From: Pseudocitrobacter faecalis
Lineage (GTDB): Bacteria > Pseudomonadota > Gammaproteobacteria > Enterobacterales > Enterobacteriaceae
Direction of reading: 5' to 3'
Length of the DNA stretch: 64,000 bases
NCBI GenBank assembly: GCA_003315335.1
Contig: QNRL01000006.1
Span: 1 to 64,000, forward strand
Part shown: piece by piece, positions 20,396 through 31,079 of the stretch
Layout of the letters: every line of letters starts with the position of its first letter
How positions within the stretch are numbered: the first letter of the stretch is position 1
The notes under the pieces: model-generated
Seen by the model: the letters and a program-made list of their open reading frames with translations, nothing else
The model's database searches: none
What the model was told of the DNA's origin: nothing
Made by a program: the position numbers and the translations under genes

Positions 20396-21255
20396 AAACC
20401 GTTCATCAAAAAACGATTCATCATACCCGGTCACTGGTGGCGTGGGGGAAGTTCCTCTGGCGGCGTATTGACGAAGATAATATGACGACGCTGGCCGGGA
20501 ATCTGGCCTATGTGTCGTTGCTCTCACTGGTACCGCTGGTGGCCGTCGTGTTTGCGTTGTTCGCCGCTTTTCCAATGTTTTCTGAAGTCAGCGTTCAGAT
20601 TCGGCACTTTATTTTCGCCAATTTTATTCCGGCAACCGGTGACGTTATTCAGCGCTACATTGAGCAGTTTGTCGCCAATTCCAACCGTATGACAGCGGTC
20701 GGGGCCTGCGGGCTGATTGTCACGGCGCTGCTGCTGATGTACTCCATTGATAGCGCGCTGAATAGCATCTGGCGCAGCAAGCGCGTGCGGCCAAAGGTCT
20801 ATTCGTTTGCGATTTACTGGATGATCCTTACGCTTGGGCCATTGCTGGCAGGGGCTAGTCTGGCGATTAGCTCATACCTGCTATCGTTGCGTTGGGCGAG
20901 CGAGTTCAATAGCGCGGTGGATAACGCACTGCGAATCTTTCCGCTGCTGTTATCGTGGATCTCCTTCTGGCTGCTCTATAGCGTGGTACCGACGACGCGT
21001 GTGCCGAACCGCGATGCGGTTATCGGTGCGCTGGTGGCGGCAGTGCTTTACGAGCTTGGCAAAAAAGCGTTTGCGTTATATATCACCGCGTTCCCTTCCT
21101 ATCAGCTAATTTACGGCGTGCTCGCCGTTGTGCCTATCCTGTTTGTCTGGGTCTACTGGACCTGGTGTATCGTCTTGCTTGGGGCGGAAATAACTGTCAC
21201 TCTCGGGGAATACCGAAAACTTAAAACAGAACAACAAGAAGCAGACCAACCATGA
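20389..21255 (+). CDS. yihY: YihY, inner membrane protein of the BrkB/YihY family
   Basis: A 288-residue polytopic membrane protein with about six hydrophobic spans (including [20 protein letters not shown] and [18 protein letters not shown]). The family was once misnamed ribonuclease BN; that activity belongs to another gene and the true role is unknown. It overlaps yihX by seven bases and dtd by four. The hydrophilic, charged C-terminal tail ([15 protein letters not shown]) is probably cytoplasmic. Confidence 0.93.
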   Translation: MLKTVHQKTIHHTRSLVAWGKFLWRRIDEDNMTTLAGNLAYVSLLSLVPLVAVVFALFAAFPMFSEVSVQIRHFIFANFIPATGDVIQRYIEQFVANSNRMTAVGACGLIVTALLLMYSIDSALNSIWRSKRVRPKVYSFAIYWMILTLGPLLAGASLAISSYLLSLRWASEFNSAVDNALRIFPLLLSWISFWLLYSVVPTTRVPNRDAVIGALVAAVLYELGKKAFALYITAFPSYQLIYGVLAVVPILFVWVYWTWCIVLLGAEITVTLGEYRKLKTEQQEADQP

Positions 21256-21689
21256 TTGCATTGATTCAACGCGTAACCCGGGCCAGCGTCACCGTGGCGG
21301 ATGAAGTGACGGGCGAAATCGGGCCTGGACTTTTAGTGTTATTAGGTGTCGAAAAGGATGACGACGAACAAAAAGCCAACCGCTTGTGCGAGCGTGTGCT
21401 GGGTTATCGCATCTTCAGTGATGCGGAAGGCAAGATGAATCTCAACGTGCAGCAGGCGGGCGGAAGCGTGCTGGTGGTGTCGCAGTTTACGCTGGCGGCC
21501 GATACCGAACGCGGTATGCGTCCGAGCTTCTCTAAAGGCGCAGAGCCGCAGAGAGCGGAAGCGCTGTATGAATACTTCGTTGAGCGTTGTCGCCAGCAAG
21601 AGATGAACACCCAAACCGGGCGATTCGCTGCCGATATGCAGGTTTCGCTGGTCAATGATGGCCCCGTTACCTTCTGGTTGCAGGTATGA
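21252..21689 (+). CDS. dtd: D-aminoacyl-tRNA deacylase
   Basis: A 145-residue homodimeric enzyme that removes D-amino acids (and Gly from tRNA-Ala) from mischarged tRNAs. The conserved catalytic block SQFTLAAD (about residues 77-84) and the cross-subunit Gly-cisPro motif NDGPVTFW (about residues 136-143) are intact. The ATG overlaps the yihY stop (ATGA) and its own stop overlaps the fabY start. Confidence 0.97.
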   Translation: MIALIQRVTRASVTVADEVTGEIGPGLLVLLGVEKDDDEQKANRLCERVLGYRIFSDAEGKMNLNVQQAGGSVLVVSQFTLAADTERGMRPSFSKGAEPQRAEALYEYFVERCRQQEMNTQTGRFAADMQVSLVNDGPVTFWLQV

Positions 21690-22675
21690 ACCAACTTCCA
21701 GTGAGGTTACGGGCGACAAAAGAGAGTGCAGCTATGTATCACCTTCGAGTGCCGCAAACGGAAGAAGAGTTAGACCGCTACTATCAGTTCCGCTGGGAGA
21801 TGTTGCGTAAACCCCTTCATCAGCCGAAAGGTTCTGAGCGTGACGCCTGGGATGCGATGGCTCACCACCAAATGGTAGTGGATGAAGAGGGCAATCTGGT
21901 CGCGATCGGGCGGCTCTACATCAATGCTGATTTTGAAGCCTCGATTCGTTTTATGGCGGTGCATCCGTCCGTGCAGGATAAGGGCCTCGGCACGCTGATG
22001 GCGATGACGCTGGAGTCCGTCGCACGTCAGGAAGGTGTGAAGCGCGTAACCTGTAGCGCGCGTGAAGATGCGGTTGAGTTCTTTGCCAAGCTGGGGTTTG
22101 TGAATCAGGGCGAAATCACTACACCCACCACTACGCCCATTCGCCATTTTCTGATGATCAAACCGGTGGCTTCGCTGGATGACATTCTGCATCGCGGCGA
22201 CTGGTGTGGGCAGCTTCAGCAGGCCTGGTATGAGCATATCCCCCTCAGTGAAAAAATGGGCGTGCGCATTCAGCAGTATACCGGGCAGAAATTTATCACC
22301 ACCATGCCGGAGACGGGCAATCAAAATCCGCACCATACACTGTTTGCCGGAAGCTTGTTTTCACTGGCAACGCTTACCGGTTGGGGCCTTATCTGGCTGA
22401 TGCTGCGTGAACGACACTTGGGCGGCACTATCATCCTTGCCGATGCGCATATCCGTTACAGCCATCCCATCAGCGGTAAACCGCAGGCGGTGGCCGATCT
22501 CGGTTCACTGAGCGGCGATCTGGACCGATTAGCGCGAGGCCGTAAAGCGCGCGTGCAGTTGCTGGTGGAGCTGTCCGGTGATGACAAACTCGGAGCCGTG
22601 TTTGACGGGACTTTCATTGTGCTTCCCGCGAAGCCGTTTGGTGCGTATGAAGAAGGGGGGAATGAGGAGGAGTAG
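21686..22675 (+). CDS. fabY: Acetoacetyl-ACP synthase FabY (YiiD), GNAT-hotdog fusion
   Basis: A 329-residue two-domain protein. Residues about 15-160 form a GNAT acetyltransferase ([19 protein letters not shown] is the acetyl-CoA loop). The C-terminal half is a YiiD-type hotdog thioesterase-like domain ([21 protein letters not shown]). In Pseudomonas FabY starts fatty-acid synthesis; in E. coli YiiD can support initiation without FabH. It overlaps dtd by four bases and ends the operon. Confidence 0.93.
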   Translation: MNQLPVRLRATKESAAMYHLRVPQTEEELDRYYQFRWEMLRKPLHQPKGSERDAWDAMAHHQMVVDEEGNLVAIGRLYINADFEASIRFMAVHPSVQDKGLGTLMAMTLESVARQEGVKRVTCSAREDAVEFFAKLGFVNQGEITTPTTTPIRHFLMIKPVASLDDILHRGDWCGQLQQAWYEHIPLSEKMGVRIQQYTGQKFITTMPETGNQNPHHTLFAGSLFSLATLTGWGLIWLMLRERHLGGTIILADAHIRYSHPISGKPQAVADLGSLSGDLDRLARGRKARVQLLVELSGDDKLGAVFDGTFIVLPAKPFGAYEEGGNEEE

Positions 22676-22966
22676 CTACTCGCTCAGATGGAGAAAGGGG
22701 TTCATTTTTTGATGCAGTATGCGGATGATGAAAATGCCAACATCCGACTGTCGGTAAAAGATTGCATGTAAGCGATAGTCATGCCGACGAACCCCATTAA
22801 TAATTTCGGAGACATCGCGCCCAGCCTTGGGATTTTTTGCCAGCAAGTTAAGAAACAAATCCAGCTCGTGGGTATATTTGTCTGCTTGTTCGCAACCAAA
22901 CTGACGCCATGTGTATTCATAGATTGAACCAAAGTCGTCAGCTGCTCGATTTGAAAGTTTATACAT
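22676..22966 (-). CDS. ParE family type II toxin
   Basis: A 96-residue RelE/ParE-fold protein beginning MYKLSNRAADDFGSIYEY and containing YRLHAIFYR, the pattern of ParE toxins that act on DNA gyrase. It overlaps the upstream antitoxin gene by eight bases, and its stop directly abuts the fabY stop (convergent). In K-12 this spot holds yiiE/yiiF, and yiiE is also a CopG-type protein, so the locus may be the complete form of a decayed K-12 module. The target is inferred from the family only. Confidence 0.88.
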   Translation of the reverse strand: MYKLSNRAADDFGSIYEYTWRQFGCEQADKYTHELDLFLNLLAKNPKAGRDVSEIINGVRRHDYRLHAIFYRQSDVGIFIIRILHQKMNPFLHLSE

Positions 22967-23201
22967 TTAAATCGCGTTTCTTCCTTGCTGCTATTTCACC
23001 TAGCGTGAGTGAACTCTCACCGCTATTGAGTCCCTCTTCCAACGCCTCGCGAAGTTGAACATTTCGTAACTCTTGCTCTTCAAGCAGGCGTAGCGCGGAT
23101 CTAACCACCTCACTGGTTGAGCCGTAACGGCCGCTCTCAATCATTTTGGTAATGAAATGGTCAAGTTGGTCGCCAATGGTAATACTGGTCGTTCTGGGCA
23201 T
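22959..23201 (-). CDS. ParD family antitoxin (ribbon-helix-helix)
   Basis: An 80-residue antitoxin. The N-terminal TTSITIGDQLDHFITKMIESGRYGSTSEVVRSALRLLEE is a typical CopG/ParD ribbon-helix-helix DNA-binding domain, and the C-terminal part should wrap the toxin. I chose the ATG at 23201 because AGGA lies about seven bases upstream; the ATG at 23207 is only one base from that site. It probably represses its own promoter through the dyad just upstream. Confidence 0.88.
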   Translation of the reverse strand: MPRTTSITIGDQLDHFITKMIESGRYGSTSEVVRSALRLLEEQELRNVQLREALEEGLNSGESSLTLGEIAARKKRDLNV

Positions 23202-23213
23202 AGTCATATCCTG

Positions 23214-23234
23214 TTGTGTTATCTATTAACACAA
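23214..23234 (-). promoter_or_regulatory. Operator dyad of the parDE module
   Basis: A perfect inverted repeat TTGTGTTA - 5 bases - TAACACAA lies 13 bases before the parD start codon. The position suits autorepression by the ribbon-helix-helix antitoxin. Confidence 0.6.
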
Positions 23235-23261
23235 GATAGCACTGATAAACATGACAGGGAA

Positions 23262-24170
23262 TTACCTCCCCACACGATACGCCACATCCCTTACCGCATC
23301 CCTCGCGGCACGACTTACCCCACCCAACTGGAAAAAGCCATGAATCACCCCAAGATACTGCTGACAGGTGCACACCACGCCCTGTTCCGTCATTCGCTGG
23401 TACAGCGCTTTTCCTTCATCACACAGCGGATCAAATTCCGCCGTGATGATATGCACGGGCGGCAGGCCGCCGAAATCGTCTCGCCACAGCGGGCTGGCCT
23501 CCGGATGGCGCCGATCCACTCCCGGTAGATAGATTTCATAGCCGCTAAGCAGTGTATCGCGGGTGATGATGTAATCCTTTCCGTTGCGAACATAGCTTTC
23601 GAAGTGCGCTGTTGCATCCACCATGGGATAAATCAGGATAAGCTGCCTGGGTCGCCAGCTACCGGCTGCTTTGAGTCTCAGCGCCGTGACCAGCGCCAGA
23701 TGCCCGCCTGCACTATCGCCAGCCAGAGTAATGTGATCTTTATCTACGCCAAATAGCTCGGCATGTTGCCACACCAGTTCCGCACCCCGTTGCGCATCAT
23801 CATGCGCGGCAGGGAAGGTGTGTTCGGGCGCTAATCGATACTGCACTGCAATTACCCGGCACCCGCCATACACCGCCAGCTGACGCAGTTGATTGTCATG
23901 CGTAGCAAAGCTGCCGCTGATAAAACAGCCGCCGTGGTAGTAGATAACCGTCGGGAGATGGGCCGGGCTTTGTAGTGGTGAATAGACACGAAACGTCATC
24001 GCTTCCAGCTCAATGGTTTGGATAGAGACGAATGACTCTGTTTCACCCGCCAGGGCCGTACTGGCGAGATAGCCCGCCCTCCGGTCATCAATACTCTGCT
24101 GTCGAGCAGACGGGCGGCCCGCGGCAATAAACGCCTCAACCTGCTCAGCGATACCTTTTTCCAGCACCAT
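23262..24170 (-). CDS. Alpha/beta hydrolase, hormone-sensitive lipase-type esterase
   Basis: A 302-residue cytoplasmic esterase of the HSL/AB_hydrolase_3 family. The oxyanion motif is YYHGGCF (a HGGG variant with Cys in the fourth position). The nucleophile elbow is GDSAGGH, the acid lies in AEFDPLCDEG and the catalytic His in VIHGFFQLGG. No signal peptide. It lies alone between two toxin-antitoxin modules and has no counterpart at this site in K-12. Natural substrate unknown; short acyl esters are likely. Confidence 0.85.
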   Translation of the reverse strand: MVLEKGIAEQVEAFIAAGRPSARQQSIDDRRAGYLASTALAGETESFVSIQTIELEAMTFRVYSPLQSPAHLPTVIYYHGGCFISGSFATHDNQLRQLAVYGGCRVIAVQYRLAPEHTFPAAHDDAQRGAELVWQHAELFGVDKDHITLAGDSAGGHLALVTALRLKAAGSWRPRQLILIYPMVDATAHFESYVRNGKDYIITRDTLLSGYEIYLPGVDRRHPEASPLWRDDFGGLPPVHIITAEFDPLCDEGKALYQRMTEQGVVCTCQQYLGVIHGFFQLGGVSRAARDAVRDVAYRVGR

Positions 24171-24399
24171 GTTGAAATCCTTTTTGCTGTATGAATGTAC
24201 AGTTTTATACGCTGGCTTTTCGCTGATGGGAAGAGGGGGAAGGCGATAAGTATGAATTTTGGAAAGCGGCTCGCAGAAGGGAAATAGTGAGCGCGGGAAT
24301 GTGGTTTTGCTGGTTCCAGGGCGGTAGGCTATTCAATGAATGGTATACGTCAATGGCGTACATTAAATGGTTGTCACTCTAAGCCAATGGCGTATTATT

Positions 24400-24711
24400 A
24401 TGATCTTCATCGAAACGGATTTTTTTACTGAAGATGTACAAAAGCTATTGAATGACGATGAATACGGTCGTCTCCAGATTTTTCTTACATTGAATCCTCA
24501 TCATGGCGATATCATTCCAGAAACGGGCGGTTTGCGAAAAATTCGGTGGGTAGCGGAGCGAACAGGAAAGCGGGGCGGCGTGCGCGTTATTTATTATTAT
24601 CGCGCTTCAGAAAGTGAGATCCGATTCCTCCTAATCTATAAAAAAGGAATTAAAGATGATCTTACCGCCCAGGAAAAGGCGATGCTGCGAATGTTAAATG
24701 CGAGGTGGTAG
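24400..24711 (+). CDS. HigB/RelE-type toxin of a type II toxin-antitoxin pair
   Basis: A protein of 103 residues from the ATG at 24400 (MIFIETDFFTEDVQKLL); an earlier in-frame start at 24367 would add 11 residues. It matches the short RelE/HigB-like toxins partnered with NadS, with conserved GGLRKIRW, GKRGGVRVIYYY and LLIYKKG segments that form the RelE fold. Such toxins cleave ribosome-bound mRNA. Its stop directly abuts the antitoxin ATG (TAGATG). The toxin-first order is that of higBA. Confidence 0.85.
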   Translation: MIFIETDFFTEDVQKLLNDDEYGRLQIFLTLNPHHGDIIPETGGLRKIRWVAERTGKRGGVRVIYYYRASESEIRFLLIYKKGIKDDLTAQEKAMLRMLNARW

Positions 24712-25002
24712 ATGGATAAAGCGTTGTTTGAGCGGTTAGCCCAAAGCATGGCTCAGATGAATGAGATTGATGCTGGTGAGCGTAAACCTTCCAGGGTTTT
24801 TCACATTGATGCGCTTAAAATTAAAGAGATTCGTCATGCATCTGGTTTATCTCAATCTAAGTTTGCTGAACTGATATCCGTCAGTGTAGATACTCTGCGT
24901 AACTGGGAACAAGGTCGCCGTTCGCCTACCGGGCCCGCGAAAGCATTGCTGCGTGCGATTGCTAACGATCCACAGCATGTTATTCAGGCGCTGAGTCGAT
25001 AA
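24712..25002 (+). CDS. NadS-like XRE family antitoxin
   Basis: A 96-residue protein with a C-terminal XRE helix-turn-helix (IRHASGLSQSKFAELISVS then VDTLRNWEQGRRSPTG). The N-terminal 35 residues probably bind the toxin. It starts immediately after the toxin stop, with GAGGTGG as ribosome-binding site. By analogy the complex represses the promoter near the direct repeat CAATGGCGTA at 24351 and 24385. About 130 bases to fdhE hold no gene. Confidence 0.87.
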   Translation: MDKALFERLAQSMAQMNEIDAGERKPSRVFHIDALKIKEIRHASGLSQSKFAELISVSVDTLRNWEQGRRSPTGPAKALLRAIANDPQHVIQALSR

Positions 25003-25135
25003 GGAAGTGAAAGATATGGCAAGCAGAAAACAGAGGCATTCAGAACTCATGTGAAAGCGGTATTGTGCCGCCTGTACAGGAGTTTCGTGATGGTCCGAAA
25101 TCGGGCGACTTTCGCCGCCCGATAATGCAGCAGGT

Positions 25136-26065
25136 TTACTCCCCCTCTCCCGGGAACAGGAACGGGTTAATAGAGCTGCGGGCGAACCCTTCTTGCTCCA
25201 TTCGCGCATCCAGTACCAGTGAGGCGAGGTCGTCTGCAACGGCTTCTACTTTCGGGTCTTTTTCCTGATACAGAATCTTCAGGTAAGTGCCGCAGTCGCC
25301 ACAGCTTTCCGCTTTGATCGCCGCCTGCTCGTTATCGAGAGACCAGTAGTGTAAATCGCGGCTCTGCTCGCAGTTGCTGCATTTCACGCGCACCACGTGC
25401 CACTCGGTTTCACACAGATTGCAGTGCAGATAACGCAGGCCCTGCGTCGTGCCAATTTGCACCACGCTGGAGACCGGCATTGAGCCGCATACCGGGCAGT
25501 ATTGGCGCTGTTCGCCATATTCTGCACGGGCTTTACCGGGGATCAGGCTGGCCATTTGCGCCCAATAGAGCGACAACGCCGCCCAGATGAACGGCGCTTT
25601 ATCGCTGCTCACGGACGCAAAGTCAGATGCAAACAGCGCGCTGGCCATCTGCTCCAGTTCTTGCTCAGACGCTTTTTCCAGATTCTCGATCACCGCTAAT
25701 GCGGGCCCGGTCATTTCCGGTTTCAGCTCAGCAATCATTGAGCGAAGCAGGGTATGCCAGTGCTTATCGCGCGGCAGAACGTGAATATCCAGCGGCGGCT
25801 TGCCCTGGTCGTTCGCTTCTTTAATGCGCGCGGTAAGATCCATCTGTAACGGATGGTCGTACAGCACCACTTCCTGCGCGTGGGCAATCAGCGCCGCGAA
25901 GCGCAGGTAATCACCCAGCGGATTGTTCTCGGCCAGCTCGCGCAGACGATCGGCGCGGCGATTGTAGAGGTTCTTGAGTCTGGGGAATAACAACGGCGGA
26001 ATATACTCCGCCGTGCGTTTCTCGCTCGAACCCAGCTCATCTTGCGGGATTATGCGAATACTCAT
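25136..26065 (-). CDS. fdhE: Formate dehydrogenase accessory protein FdhE
   Basis: A 309-residue cytoplasmic factor needed for activity and assembly of the respiratory formate dehydrogenases FdnG and FdoG. Several CxxC pairs ([31 protein letters not shown]) form the rubredoxin-like metal-binding part in the C-terminal half. The start overlaps the fdoI stop by four bases, so it is the last gene of fdoGHI-fdhE. Confidence 0.97.
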   Translation of the reverse strand: MSIRIIPQDELGSSEKRTAEYIPPLLFPRLKNLYNRRADRLRELAENNPLGDYLRFAALIAHAQEVVLYDHPLQMDLTARIKEANDQGKPPLDIHVLPRDKHWHTLLRSMIAELKPEMTGPALAVIENLEKASEQELEQMASALFASDFASVSSDKAPFIWAALSLYWAQMASLIPGKARAEYGEQRQYCPVCGSMPVSSVVQIGTTQGLRYLHCNLCETEWHVVRVKCSNCEQSRDLHYWSLDNEQAAIKAESCGDCGTYLKILYQEKDPKVEAVADDLASLVLDARMEQEGFARSSINPFLFPGEGE

Positions 26066-26697
26066 TCAGATGACTTTTCCTGTTTCTGGCGGACTTCACG
26101 GTACCAGCGCGGGTGATGTTTCTTCGCCCACGTACGGGTAACCCATCCTTCCACCATCGCGGTAATGGTGCCTTTCACCCAGAGGGCGGCGTAGATATGC
26201 ACCATGATAACCACAATTAACGCTACTGCGGCAAATGAATGCAGCATTAACGCAAATCGGATCACCGGGATTGAGAAAGCAGGCGCAAAGTACGGACGCC
26301 AGATAATCACACCGCTTACCAGCAGTAGGACCAGGAAGATAATCGCCGCCCAGAATACGCATTTCTGGCCGAAGTTATAACGCCCGGTGTCACCCACTTC
26401 CTCGTTGACGACGATCTTACGAATATTCTTCGCCCAAAAGATATCATCCCGATTGATTAGATTGTGGTGCCAGTAACGGAAAAACATGATGATAAACGAG
26501 GCAAACATGATGACGCCCACAAACGGGTGCAGAATACGCGCCAGTTGCGGAGTCCCCATAATTTGCATCAGCCAGTTGAAGGAGGGGAAAAAGAACCCCA
26601 GCCCGCTCACCGCCGCCAGGATGAAACAGAAGGCGGTGACCCAGTGGTTGATACGTTCCGGCGCGGTGTAGCGCACGATGGTGTCACGTCGTTTCAT
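26062..26697 (-). CDS. fdoI: Formate dehydrogenase O, cytochrome b556 subunit
   Basis: A 211-residue inner-membrane subunit that takes electrons from FdoH and reduces quinone. Four hydrophobic spans are visible ([53 protein letters not shown] and an [19 protein letters not shown] span), with conserved His in them for the two b haems. It overlaps fdoH and fdhE by four bases each. Confidence 0.97.
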   Translation of the reverse strand: MKRRDTIVRYTAPERINHWVTAFCFILAAVSGLGFFFPSFNWLMQIMGTPQLARILHPFVGVIMFASFIIMFFRYWHHNLINRDDIFWAKNIRKIVVNEEVGDTGRYNFGQKCVFWAAIIFLVLLLVSGVIIWRPYFAPAFSIPVIRFALMLHSFAAVALIVVIMVHIYAALWVKGTITAMVEGWVTRTWAKKHHPRWYREVRQKQEKSSE

Positions 26698-27596
26698 TTG
26701 CGCACCTCGTCTTTCTCTTCATGCAGATTGTCTTCTTCCTCCTCCGCACGGTTCGGGCCGACACCGACGTAGTGGAAGATGCTCGCTGCAAACGTTGCGG
26801 CAAAACCGACCGCCGCCAGCGGTTTCCAGATACCTTTCCAGAATTTCACCGTGGCGCTGATTTCCGGGTTTTCCGGCAGGCCGTGGTACAGATTCGGCTT
26901 GTCGGCGTGGTGCAGCACGTACATCACGTGTGTACCGCCAACGCCTGCCGGATCGTACAGGCCGGCGTTGTCATAACCACGGGTTTTCAGCTCGGCGACG
27001 CGTTCGCCCGCCAGCGTTTTCATATCCTCTTTGGAACCAAAGTGGATAGCGCCGGTTGGGCAGGTTTTCACACAGGCCGGTTCCTGCCCGACGTTCACGC
27101 GGTCAACGCACAGCGTACATTTGTAGACGCGGTTGTCTTCCGGGTTTAGTCGCGGCACGTTGAACGGGCAGCCCGCGATGCAGTAGCCGCAGCCAATACA
27201 CTGTTCAGACTGGAAGTCGACGATGCCGTTGGCATACTGAATGATAGCGCCTTCCGCCGGGCACGCCTTCAGGCAGCCCGGATCCGCGCAGTGCATACAG
27301 CCGTCTTTGCGGATAAGCCATTCCAGTTTGTCGTTCTGCTCCACTTCCGAGAAACGCATCACCGTCCAGGATTTGGCGGTCAGATCCGCCGGGTTGTCGT
27401 ACACCCCGACGTTACTGCCGATCTCATCACGGATGTCGTTCCACTCTGAGCACGCCACCTGACAAGCTTTACAGCCGATGCAGGTGGTCACGTCGATAAG
27501 CTTCGCCACTTCCTGCTGGTGGTCCCGCGCCTGAGGCGCGGGGGTGAAACCGTTAGTCGCGGAACGACGGATAATATCTTGCGATTGATAAGCCAT
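26694..27596 (-). CDS. fdoH: Formate dehydrogenase O, iron-sulfur subunit
   Basis: A 300-residue periplasm-facing electron-transfer subunit. Four ferredoxin-type Cys clusters are visible: [41 protein letters not shown] and [23 protein letters not shown]-terminal membrane anchor helix ([20 protein letters not shown]) follows. It carries electrons from FdoG to FdoI, starts 12 bases after fdoG, and overlaps fdoI. Confidence 0.98.
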   Translation of the reverse strand: MAYQSQDIIRRSATNGFTPAPQARDHQQEVAKLIDVTTCIGCKACQVACSEWNDIRDEIGSNVGVYDNPADLTAKSWTVMRFSEVEQNDKLEWLIRKDGCMHCADPGCLKACPAEGAIIQYANGIVDFQSEQCIGCGYCIAGCPFNVPRLNPEDNRVYKCTLCVDRVNVGQEPACVKTCPTGAIHFGSKEDMKTLAGERVAELKTRGYDNAGLYDPAGVGGTHVMYVLHHADKPNLYHGLPENPEISATVKFWKGIWKPLAAVGFAATFAASIFHYVGVGPNRAEEEEDNLHEEKDEVRK

Positions 27597-27608
27597 AGGT
27601 CGTCTCCG

Positions 27609-30600
27609 TTACACCTTTTCCACGTTTACGAGGAAGGACTTAAACTCCGGCGTCTGCGTGTTCGCATCACCGACGAATGGCGTTAACGTATTGGCGATAA
27701 AGCCTTTCTTCGCAACCCCTTCGTAGCCCCAGTGGATTGGAATACCGATGGTATCGATATCTTTCCCGTCCGCTTTCAGCGTGCGAATACGTTTGGTCAC
27801 CACCGCCTTGGCCTTGATGTAGCCACGGTTGGAGGAAACCTTCACGGTATCGCCATGGGCAATGCCGAGTTTATTCGCCAGCTTCTCGCCAATCTCCACG
27901 AACTGTTCCGGCTGTGCGATGGCATTGAGCAGCGCATGCTTGGTCCAGTAGTGGAAGTGCTCGGTCAGACGATAAGTGGTACCCACATACGGGAACTTAT
28001 CGGCTTTACCCAGCGCTTCAGCATCGCCTTTAAAGATACGGGCGGCAGGATTGGAAATAACGTTCGGGTGCAGCGGGTTAGTCCCCAGCGGCGTTTCAAA
28101 CGGCTCGTAGTGTTCCGGGAACGGACCTTCCGCCATCTTATCGAGGGCAAACAGGCGACCCATCCCTTCCGGCTGCATGATGAACGGCCCAACGTTGCTG
28201 CCAGGTGCGGCGGCACTGTAGTCAGGAATATCCATCCCGCTCCATTTCGCGCCATCCCATTTCAGAATCTGGCGTTTTGGATCCCACGGATTCCCCTGCG
28301 GGTCGGCGGAGGCACGGTTATACAGAATGCGGCGGTTGAGCGGCCACGCCCATGCCCATCCCAGCGTATTACCGAGGCCTGACGGATCGGCGTTATCGCG
28401 ATTTGCCATCTGGTTGCCTTCCGGCGTCCAGCTTCCGGCGAAGATCCAGCAACCGCTTGAGGTGGTGCCGTCATCGCGCAGATGCGCAAACGTGCTGAGT
28501 TGCTGGCCTTTTTTCACCAGCACCGCACCGGTTGCCGGGTCGATAATATCGGCCAGCGCTTTACCGTTGCTTTCCATCGCCACTTCTTCGGACTTCGGCT
28601 CGTGCGGCGTGGAGTAGTTCCACGTCATGCTCAGTACCTGTTCCGGGTTCGCGCCGCCCTGTTCGGCATACATCTTGCGTAAGCGCAGGAAAATACCGGC
28701 AAGGATTTCGCCATCGGTGATGGATTCGCCCGGGCCGTCTGCGCCTTTCCAGTGCCACTGCAACCAGCGACCGGAGTTAACGATCGAGCCGTTCTCTTCC
28801 GCGAAGCAGGTCGATGGCAGACGGAACACTTCGGTCTGAATCTTCGACGGATCGACATCGTTCGACTCACCGTGGTTCTGCCAGAAGGTAGACGTCTCAG
28901 TATTGAGCGGATCGATGGTCACCAGGAACTTCAGTTTCGACAGTGACGCGACCACTTTATTTTTGTTCGGGAACGACGCCACCGGGTTGAAGCCCTGGCA
29001 GATATAACCGTTCACCAGACCCTGGTTCATCATTTCGAAATATTGCAGAACGTCGTAGCCTTTGTCCCACTTAGGCAGCAGGTCGAAGCCCCAGTCGTTC
29101 TCTTTCGTCGCTTTGTCGCCAAAGAAGGCTTTCATCATCGAGACGAAGAATTTCGGGTAGTTGCCCCAGTAGTTCACCTGACCTTCCAGCAGCGGTTTCG
29201 GCGTGTTGGCGGCAAGGTAGGTTTGCAGGTCGGTTTGTTTCTCGCTTGGCAGCGTCATGTAGCCCGGCAGGCTCTGTGACAGCAGGCCAAGGTCGGTCAG
29301 ACCCTGAATGTTGGAGTGACCGCGCAGGGCGTTCACGCCGCCGCCTGCCATGCCCATATTGCCGAGTAGCAACTGGATCATCGCCATGGTGCGGATGTTC
29401 TGCGCGCCGATGGAGTGCTGTGTCCAGCCAAGGGCATACAGGAACGACGCGGTTTTATCATGCGCGCTGGTTTCTGCGATGTACTCACACACTTTCAGGA
29501 AGTCGGCTTTCGGCGTACCGCAAATCTGCTCAACCACGTCCGGCGTATAGCGGGAAACGTGCGTTTTCAGCAGGTTCCATACGCAACGAGGGTGTTGCAG
29601 GGTGGTATCACGTTTGGCGAAGCCGTTTTCATCCAGCTCATAGTTCCAGCTGGTTTTATCGTACTTGCGTTTTTCCGCGTCGTAGCCAGTGAACAGGCCA
29701 TCTTCAAAGCCAAAATCTTCACGCACGATCAGGCTGGCGTTGGTATAGGCTTCGGTGTATTCGCGGTTGAATTTTTCATTGTTCAGCAGGTACAGCATCA
29801 CGCCCGACAGGAACGTAATGTCAGTACCGGAACGGATCGGCGCATAGAAGTCGGCCACCGACGCTGTACGCGTGAAACGAGGATCGATCACAATCAGCTT
29901 CGCGCCGTTGTGAATTTTCGCTTCCATCGCCCAGCGGAACCCTACAGGGTGAGCTTCAGCGGCGTTACCGCCCATCACCACGATCAGGTTGGCGTTCTTG
30001 ATGTCGACCCAGTGGTTGGTCATCGCACCGCGACCAAATGTTGGAGCAAGACTTGCTACCGTTGGTCCGTGTCAGACACGCGCCTGGTTGTCGACCGCGA
30101 GCATACCCAGCGCGCGGGAGAATTTCTGTGTTAAATAGCCGGTTTCGTTGCTCGACGCGGATGCACACAGCATCCCGGTGGAGAGCCAGCGGTTAACGGT
30201 CACGCCTTCGGCGTTCTGCGCAACGTAGTTGGCGTCGCGGTCTTCTTTCATCAGCTTCGCGATGCGGTCAAATGCCTCATCCCAGCTAATTTTCTGCCAT
30301 TTATCGGAGCCTGGCGCGCGATATTCCGGGAATTTCAGGCGGCTTTCGGAGTGGATGAAATCCACCAGGCCTGCGCCTTTCGGGCAGAGCGCACCACGGT
30401 TTACCGGATGGTCCGGATCACCTTCGATATGGAAAATGGACGCTTTAGCGTTTTTTGCGCCATCGCCGAGGCTGTACATCAACAGCCCACAGCCGACGGA
30501 ACAATATGTGCAGGTGTTACGGGTTTCACGGGTGCGCAGCAGCTTATATTGCCGCGTTTCCGCCAGTGCAACGCTTGGGGCAAATCCCAGCGCTGCTGCC

Positions 30601-30659
30601 GTGGTGCCTGCCATACCGCCAGCGCAGATCTTAAAGAACTGCCTTCTGCTGACCTGCAT
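27609..30659 (-). CDS. fdoG: Formate dehydrogenase O, selenocysteine-containing catalytic subunit
   Basis: A 1016-residue bis-MGD molybdoenzyme that oxidises formate, read through an in-frame UGA at 30072-30074 coding Sec196 (context NQARV-U-HGPT). Without recoding it would look like two ORFs (27609-30023 and 30072-30659). The N-terminus has a Tat signal (SRRQFFKICAGG), and CTYCSVGCGLL is the 4Fe-4S binding motif. Total length equals E. coli FdoG. First gene of fdoGHI-fdhE; export with FdoH is inferred from the Tat motif. Confidence 0.98.
30028..30074 (-). promoter_or_regulatory. Bacterial SECIS element in fdoG
   Basis: Immediately after the UGA the mRNA can fold around GCAAG...CTTGC (30046-30056), with a short apical loop about 17 bases from the UGA. 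This closely resembles the fdnG/fdoG SECIS of E. coli. It should bind SelB and direct Sec-tRNA to the UGA. Confidence 0.8.
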
Positions 30660-31079
30660 GGTTCGCTCCTTGTTTCGACATTGTCATTGCTTGTAATTTT
30701 TCTTCGCCGCGTGCGCCGCAAAGATGCTGAATAGTTAGCGTCCTCAGCTCCTGGAGGGCGTTGACTCAGAATACCACAATTTCGGTAGGCTTGTTCCAAT
30801 GCGGTTAACGGCGAGTGAACAGAATTTGCGCGCATTAACATTGAATTGTGATGTTGATCGCATTTAAAGCGAATTGCGTGCAAAAAATACCATGCGTTTA
30901 ACGTGGTTAACTCATTGGTGGTAATTATTTTTTCACGGCGTTTTTGCTAAGAAAGGATGAGCGAAACTGAAGATTGAGTGTTATTGCACCAGAAACTTGA
31001 TCCATAATAAGCCCTGATTCCCTCCGGATGTGATGGAATAGACGCCTCTCCTTTTCCGTCGTTGTTCAGAGTAATTGCC
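30660..31079. promoter_or_regulatory. Divergent fdoG-fdhD regulatory region
   Basis: This 420-base gap contains no convincing ORF. A good CRP-like dyad TGTGA-6-TCGCA lies at 30847-30862, roughly 190 bases upstream of fdoG. The fdoG ribosome-binding site (AAGGAGCG) is clear at its left end. No other dyad was convincing. Confidence 0.45.

Noticed and set aside
27609-30659. fdoG as two genes or as a frameshifted pseudogene
   Set aside because: The only break is a single in-frame UGA at the known Sec196 position with a SECIS hairpin behind it, and the joined length equals that of E. coli FdoG.
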